Assembly: GCA_040219275.1 (NCBI GenBank)
Contig: JAVJSU010000027.1
Location: forward strand, 1-64,000
Source: JAVJSU01 sp040219275
Lineage (GTDB): Bacteria > Chloroflexota > Anaerolineae > Aggregatilineales > Phototrophicaceae
Reading direction: 5' to 3'
Length of the DNA stretch: 64,000 bases
In this document: positions 60,901 through 64,000 of the stretch, one piece after another
How the letters are laid out: every line of letters begins with the position of its first letter
How positions within the stretch are numbered: the first letter of the stretch is position 1
Made by a program: the position numbers and the translations under genes
Notes under the pieces: model-generated
Database searches by the model: none
Told to the model about the DNA's origin: nothing
Seen by the model: the letters and a program-made list of their open reading frames with translations, nothing else

Positions 60901-63424
60901 CGGCGATATTCGGATCGGTGTAAATGCCATAATAGCCAGAGTTCACGCGTGTGAGTGGCACACCGAACAAAAACTCGGTGACTGCCTGACTGTCATAATC
61001 GGCGGTTTTCTGGAAGATAAACACCACCGGATGATCGTAAACCGTAAAGGCTTCTTCCGGCTCAAATTCGTTCAGCCAATCCGGTGAGTCATAAATTGGC
61101 AAATGCTGATCGGAAACGCGCAACGGACCGAACTCGAATGTTTCCTGAAAATACGTCACCAGTTCAAAGCCGAGTTCTTCGTTAAAAAGCGCGTCATAAA
61201 AGGCAGTCGTCAGGGGCCAACGCGACGGGTTACGGGATTGTGAATCGTAGCGGCGATTGGTCGGCACGATGATGTAATCGGTTTGCTCAAGGATGGTCAA
61301 CATGCGATCGCGCTTAAAGTCGACATCTTCCCAATCTGTATTGAACGAATACATATTGAGCAAGCCTTCCCACGGCGCACGCCCATTGCAATCGCGGGCG
61401 GAGTTCAAGCCTGAGGGGGGATCATCCGCTAAGGTCAAACCATCCGGCATCTGGCACACTTTGGCGGGCATCGATTCTTCCCATTGGGATTCATATGCCA
61501 TGATCGAACCGGTCACAATCGGTCCACCGGAAACACTGACGTTGAAGTTATACGTTTCGCCCTCAACCACCTCAAACGGCTGGTCAAACAGGATGTCATA
61601 GGGATTACCGAGGATGTGGTCGGTGCGCGATAAATTATCAATCAGGGTGGCTCTTGCCAGCACGGTAATTGAATTATCATCCTCAGAGGACTGCGTCACC
61701 GTAATCGTCACTGTTTCCGGCGCTTCGTCGGCATTGAGTTCACCCAGATGAGGCGCATGAACCAGCGACACCGTGCCACTGCCGTAAGCGGTGAAGGTCG
61801 TCGTCTGTGGCACATTATCCACATATTGCGATGCCCCATCGAGCACATACGTTTCTATTGGATGGTCACGATCTAGCAGGGTATTTCTGAACGCGACATT
61901 GAGCAGAGGCACATCGTCGTCCGCGCCATCAATCCGCATGGCAAAATCACCGGGGACGTTTTCCCAGACCCAGTGCGATGCCTGCACGAAGGTCGCCTGA
62001 TGACGATACACATTGGTATACATCAGCGCCCACAGCAGGGTAAAAATCAGCACAAAAGCGCCGAAACCCACCGCGGCAAAACGTCGCCATGCGCGGATCC
62101 TCGGGCGGTCTGTGCGCTGAATTAATTCCCAGATCATCCACGCCGCCAGCACCGCAAACGGCGCATACAACGGCAGGAAATAACGCATCGAAGCGACCCA
62201 ATTGCCACCCAGCCAGCCAAAATACACCAGTATCCAGCCGAAGACCAATAAATTACGGGTTGCGCCCGTTTTACCAAACACCACGCGCCAACCAGACCAC
62301 ACCCATGCAATCCAGCCCGTTAAGCCAAGCGCGATGCCCATGCCCCACAGCACCATATTTTGCCACGGGAACAGATAATCAATCCGGTTTACCCATTGAA
62401 AATTCGGCGGACTATCGGCATTACCACTGACGAGATGTTGCGCCTCACTGATGTCCTGTAGCCAGCGATCATTCGGCAAAATCCCGAAAAAGCCGGGACC
62501 TTGAAAGGCATAGGGATTTAAGAGGCGGAAGACAAAAAATGTAATCGCGCCGGCAAGGAACAATCCGGCGAAATTGGTCATCAAGATGCGGTCACGCTCA
62601 CGCGGGGAAACATTGCCGAAGAAAATCGGCAGGATTCGTAACACCGCCACGACGAGAATCAGCCCGACCACCGGCAAAATGTTGATCCGGCTTGACAGCG
62701 CCAGACCGAACGCCAGCCCGAAGCCACCATAATCAAACAGCTTACCGCTATCTTGCGTCCGCACGGCGAATAGAATCGACAGGGTGACGAATAAATTGGA
62801 CATGGGATCAGCAGTGCCAAAGTGCGCCTGCTGAATCGGAAAAACAGCAAAGGCATAGAGCGCCGCCGCGAGTAGCCCCACCCAGCGATTGTGCATCTGC
62901 CTGCCAATGAAGAACACCAGCAGAATCACAAACATATCCGAAATGGCAGAAATTGTCCGCCAGATGAGGAAGATGCCGTCGTAACCCGTCCAGATGGCAT
63001 CATTGTTTACATCCGCGACGACCTCAGCGACAATCCGCGCAGTAAAGAGTGGCAGAGTGCCATAGACGTATAACCCCTGCCCCACATTATGCGGGTTCCA
63101 ATCTGAGCATTGTGAATCAAAATATCCGCCAATGCCGCTGGATTCAGGGTAGCGTTCAAGACAGCGTTGATACTGTTCTTCACCCGGTTCGGTGCCGGTG
63201 AAGCTAAGGAAATTACGATTTAATGACGGCGCGGTATTGCCTGTTAAGAAGCGTTCGTCAGGATGAAAGCGTACGAAATCATCCCAATTTAGCCCCGTAA
63301 ACCGGAAATACCCGCCAAGTAACATTACGAATACCAGCAGAACGGCAACAATCGCATCATGCCGTGTGATTGTCATCGGTCGTGTGCTGGTAGAAATTTG
63401 ATTTTCTGTTATTGCGCTTTGCAT
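57980..63424 (-). CDS. Giant fusion: GT-C (PMT-like) domain plus DUF2298 YYY domain
   Basis: 1814 residues. Residues 25-530 are a GT-C glycosyltransferase of the PMT/ArnT type: GGYFRFTGLNWDDFVRFHPD and ERFLTGN with the Asp/Glu pair near residue 55, a helix-rich body, and QQAHFGTADPMSNLFVTLS. Residues 530-890 are an outside beta-rich domain. From about 930 follows a full YYY module with GGEKPMDFAYFNGVLRS, PPIDPWFAGGYI, NYYYFGYVIVGVP near 1046 and YGDLHAHMIAMPLILFAA near 1312, and an outside end with VVGWDHHQTQQRSLEPMP. An acidic, Gln/Val-rich loop (1110-1150) interrupts the second module. Such a fusion suggests both halves act on the same lipid-linked sugar. No strong binding site precedes the ATG. 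Confidence 0.85.
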   Translation of the reverse strand: MQSAITENQISTSTRPMTITRHDAIVAVLLVFVMLLGGYFRFTGLNWDDFVRFHPDERFLTGNTAPSLNRNFLSFTGTEPGEEQYQRCLERYPESSGIGGYFDSQCSDWNPHNVGQGLYVYGTLPLFTARIVAEVVADVNNDAIWTGYDGIFLIWRTISAISDMFVILLVFFIGRQMHNRWVGLLAAALYAFAVFPIQQAHFGTADPMSNLFVTLSILFAVRTQDSGKLFDYGGFGLAFGLALSSRINILPVVGLILVVAVLRILPIFFGNVSPRERDRILMTNFAGLFLAGAITFFVFRLLNPYAFQGPGFFGILPNDRWLQDISEAQHLVSGNADSPPNFQWVNRIDYLFPWQNMVLWGMGIALGLTGWIAWVWSGWRVVFGKTGATRNLLVFGWILVYFGWLGGNWVASMRYFLPLYAPFAVLAAWMIWELIQRTDRPRIRAWRRFAAVGFGAFVLIFTLLWALMYTNVYRHQATFVQASHWVWENVPGDFAMRIDGADDDVPLLNVAFRNTLLDRDHPIETYVLDGASQYVDNVPQTTTFTAYGSGTVSLVHAPHLGELNADEAPETVTITVTQSSEDDNSITVLARATLIDNLSRTDHILGNPYDILFDQPFEVVEGETYNFNVSVSGGPIVTGSIMAYESQWEESMPAKVCQMPDGLTLADDPPSGLNSARDCNGRAPWEGLLNMYSFNTDWEDVDFKRDRMLTILEQTDYIIVPTNRRYDSQSRNPSRWPLTTAFYDALFNEELGFELVTYFQETFEFGPLRVSDQHLPIYDSPDWLNEFEPEEAFTVYDHPVVFIFQKTADYDSQAVTEFLFGVPLTRVNSGYYGIYTDPNIADVVVRDSYTADQAPSLLEYTPDMLELQQDSGTWSDRFDRESWINTSGMIVTVVVWWLVVVLIGLIVYPLLWLLLPGLADRGYGFAKFLGMLLAGWATWYLATLRVPVWSQSGLIGAFAILACISGVIIWRRRADMIAYLRARWRLLVIIEGLSLLLFVLFIFVRLTNPDLWEVTFGGEKPMDFAYFNGVLRSTIFPPIDPWFAGGYINYYYFGYVIVGVPTLITGIVPSVAYNLIVPTLFSITGLAAFSMAYSIVNGWRVTVNEVVADENAPDENILDEVTSEEIAQDESSSIVDGLAQDTDEDNAVVVQPVPASRPRRRTVGNPLIAGIVALILAIGVGNLDTIRVFGNAIAQLGGYEIPQGLQKYIVDDLSDDYFNTYRVQPGDEALGSILEQARFRVEENRLSDRVNYEIDKITSLVSGFGRGVGRMLNGESPNISPNRWFWAPTRVITEIPTVGGGAINEMPYFTFLYGDLHAHMIAMPLILFAALFVFHEILLAGNDPRSWKTRYLTLALGGIAVGMSKAVNTWDYPTLMILAFVGLGYAWWLRWEKITRRSLLDMLLYVGGFGIFSAIAIAPYDMWFATAYTQLLPWEGGKTPIWAYLDIHGLFLFLAVSLLVWETARWLRVVKVRDLRGRGLPLLAGLFVFLVALLIGVIFFLRGERVTLIVVPLLAWIGMLFFRPKQSRVMQFVLVLIGLSLCITLGVEFFVLSGDNGRQNMVFKFYMQVWLLLSVAGGAAFSWIISNSDFWRGRLRGFWFGVAGLLFFLAALYPIMATQGKAAYRMAPDTPVTLDGMEFMRYAQHWEGGLIPGEFVQLINDYNAIRWLQDNVQGSPVIMEAQSLGSLYRWGGRISIHTGLPSVVGWDHHQTQQRSLEPMPGLVRQRAANVNAFYQTQDIYSAAQILRFYNVEYVILTDYERGRYSESGGLDKFDFMVEDGMLEIAYKEGDATIYQVIQEALPQPSLAFSLESGG

Positions 63425-63509
63425 ATGTTTACCAATAATCGTTTACACCCGATACGCGCCACACTACTTACACAGCAATCCTGCATTTTCCTCAAATGTC
63501 CGCAAAAGA

Positions 63510-64000
63510 TCAACAGCGTCTGGTTGTTACATAGTCAATATCAAACTCAACCATGCCATCTACCGTTAATGGCGGTGCGCGGAACACATAAAAATCGTCC
63601 CCATTCTGATAACTGTCGATCAACGTAGAACGCCCGTCCGGGAACAAGCGCCGCAAATAGGATTCGGTTTCACTATCGTTCTGATTGTAGAAAAATAGCA
63701 GATCTCGCGTCACATCCAGCCGATAGCGATGATCGCCACAACGCCAAACATCATACAGAAAATTCGGAACCTCTTCACGGCTGACGATGCCGTTGGGCCA
63801 ATCAATCACACCCGCTTCGATGCCCACTGCGCGATGATCCCACCAATGTTGATAAGCAACGATAAAGGCATTGCCATACGCGCCGTCACTCTCCGCGAAG
63901 CCATGCAAGATACGCCCTGCCTCGCTATATGGCAAGGATGAAGTCACATATGACTGCTGAAAATCATCAAAATAACGGGCGGAATTGACGGTATATGCGC
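63510..64000 (-). CDS. C-terminal part of a further membrane glycosyltransferase-like protein
   Basis: The frame is open from the right window edge to the stop at 63510. A GTG at 63947 is only an internal codon, since the reading continues upstream as AYTVNSARYFDDFQQSYV. The 163 visible residues are soluble (YNQNDSETESYLRRLFPDGR; FYVFRAPPLTV) and match the style of the outside C-terminal domains of GT39-like proteins. AYGNAFIVAYQHWWDHRAVG suggests a remnant of the YYY-associated outside domain. It is the first visible gene of the cluster, 85 bases before the 1814-residue gene. Only a partial assignment is possible. Confidence 0.6.
   Translation of the reverse strand, partial: AYTVNSARYFDDFQQSYVTSSLPYSEAGRILHGFAESDGAYGNAFIVAYQHWWDHRAVGIEAGVIDWPNGIVSREEVPNFLYDVWRCGDHRYRLDVTRDLLFFYNQNDSETESYLRRLFPDGRSTLIDSYQNGDDFYVFRAPPLTVDGMVEFDIDYVTTRRC

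Noticed and set aside
1..64000. tRNA, rRNA, CRISPR arrays, prophage genes
   Set aside because: Gaps between genes were read for cloverleaf ends, regularly spaced repeats and phage structural genes; none was seen, though short RNAs can escape reading by eye.

Overview
The window reads as a chromosomal piece of a Chloroflexota bacterium, most likely of the Anaerolineae or a close relative. The indications are the very large YYY (DUF2298) membrane proteins and Agl23-like proteins otherwise typical of Chloroflexi and archaea, a short IF-2, many secreted lineage-specific proteins of unknown function, and roughly balanced base composition. An isocitrate lyase / malate synthase pair points to an organism that can grow on acetate or fatty acids, so probably a respiring heterotroph. 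The lineage is inferred from gene families, not from a marker phylogeny. No rRNA, tRNA, CRISPR array or complete mobile element was seen.

Left part (1-30529). The left edge holds the first codons of a transposase, and beside it the 3' remnant of a probable methyltransferase gene. Then come two secreted/membrane proteins, a nucleotidyltransferase-like protein, a secreted GH-A glycosidase, a histidine kinase with a CpXC zinc protein, a GIY-YIG protein, an ROK sugar kinase, a GNAT acetyltransferase, a DyP peroxidase with an internally duplicated partner, Uma2, a secreted WD40-like protein, MutS, DUF4058/DUF4240, a helical TPR-like protein, ComB, YqhQ, a second secreted glycosidase behind a REP-like palindrome, RecJ, GDP-mannose 4,6-dehydratase, Fmt and a WbuC cupin fused to an unknown domain.

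Carbon block (30528-37396). mdh, pckA, aceA and aceB lie in a row on the minus strand and form an anaplerotic/gluconeogenic module. The intergenic regions of aceB and pckA carry dyads of the form TGTGA-N6-TCACA, which suggests a shared CRP/FNR-family regulator.

Information-processing block (37397-47672). Two small unknown proteins precede era on the plus strand. On the minus strand lies the conserved series nusA - small basic protein - ylxR - infB - rbfA - nrnA - truB - ribF. nusA has a near-consensus promoter followed almost at once by an intrinsic terminator, which suggests attenuation. The small basic protein copies the C-terminal tail of NusA. rimP is not at its usual place before nusA.

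Right part (47673-64000). About 16 kb on one strand encodes giant polytopic proteins of the GT-C glycosyltransferase type: a partial one at the edge, an 1814-residue GT-C/YYY fusion, an 863-residue YYY protein, a 661-residue GT-C-like protein, an ECF sigma factor with its membrane anti-sigma protein, and a 1430-residue Agl23-like protein with a C-terminal NHL propeller. This looks like a regulated, envelope-stress-responsive lipid-linked glycan or protein-glycosylation system. It is the most promising candidate for an undescribed system in the window.
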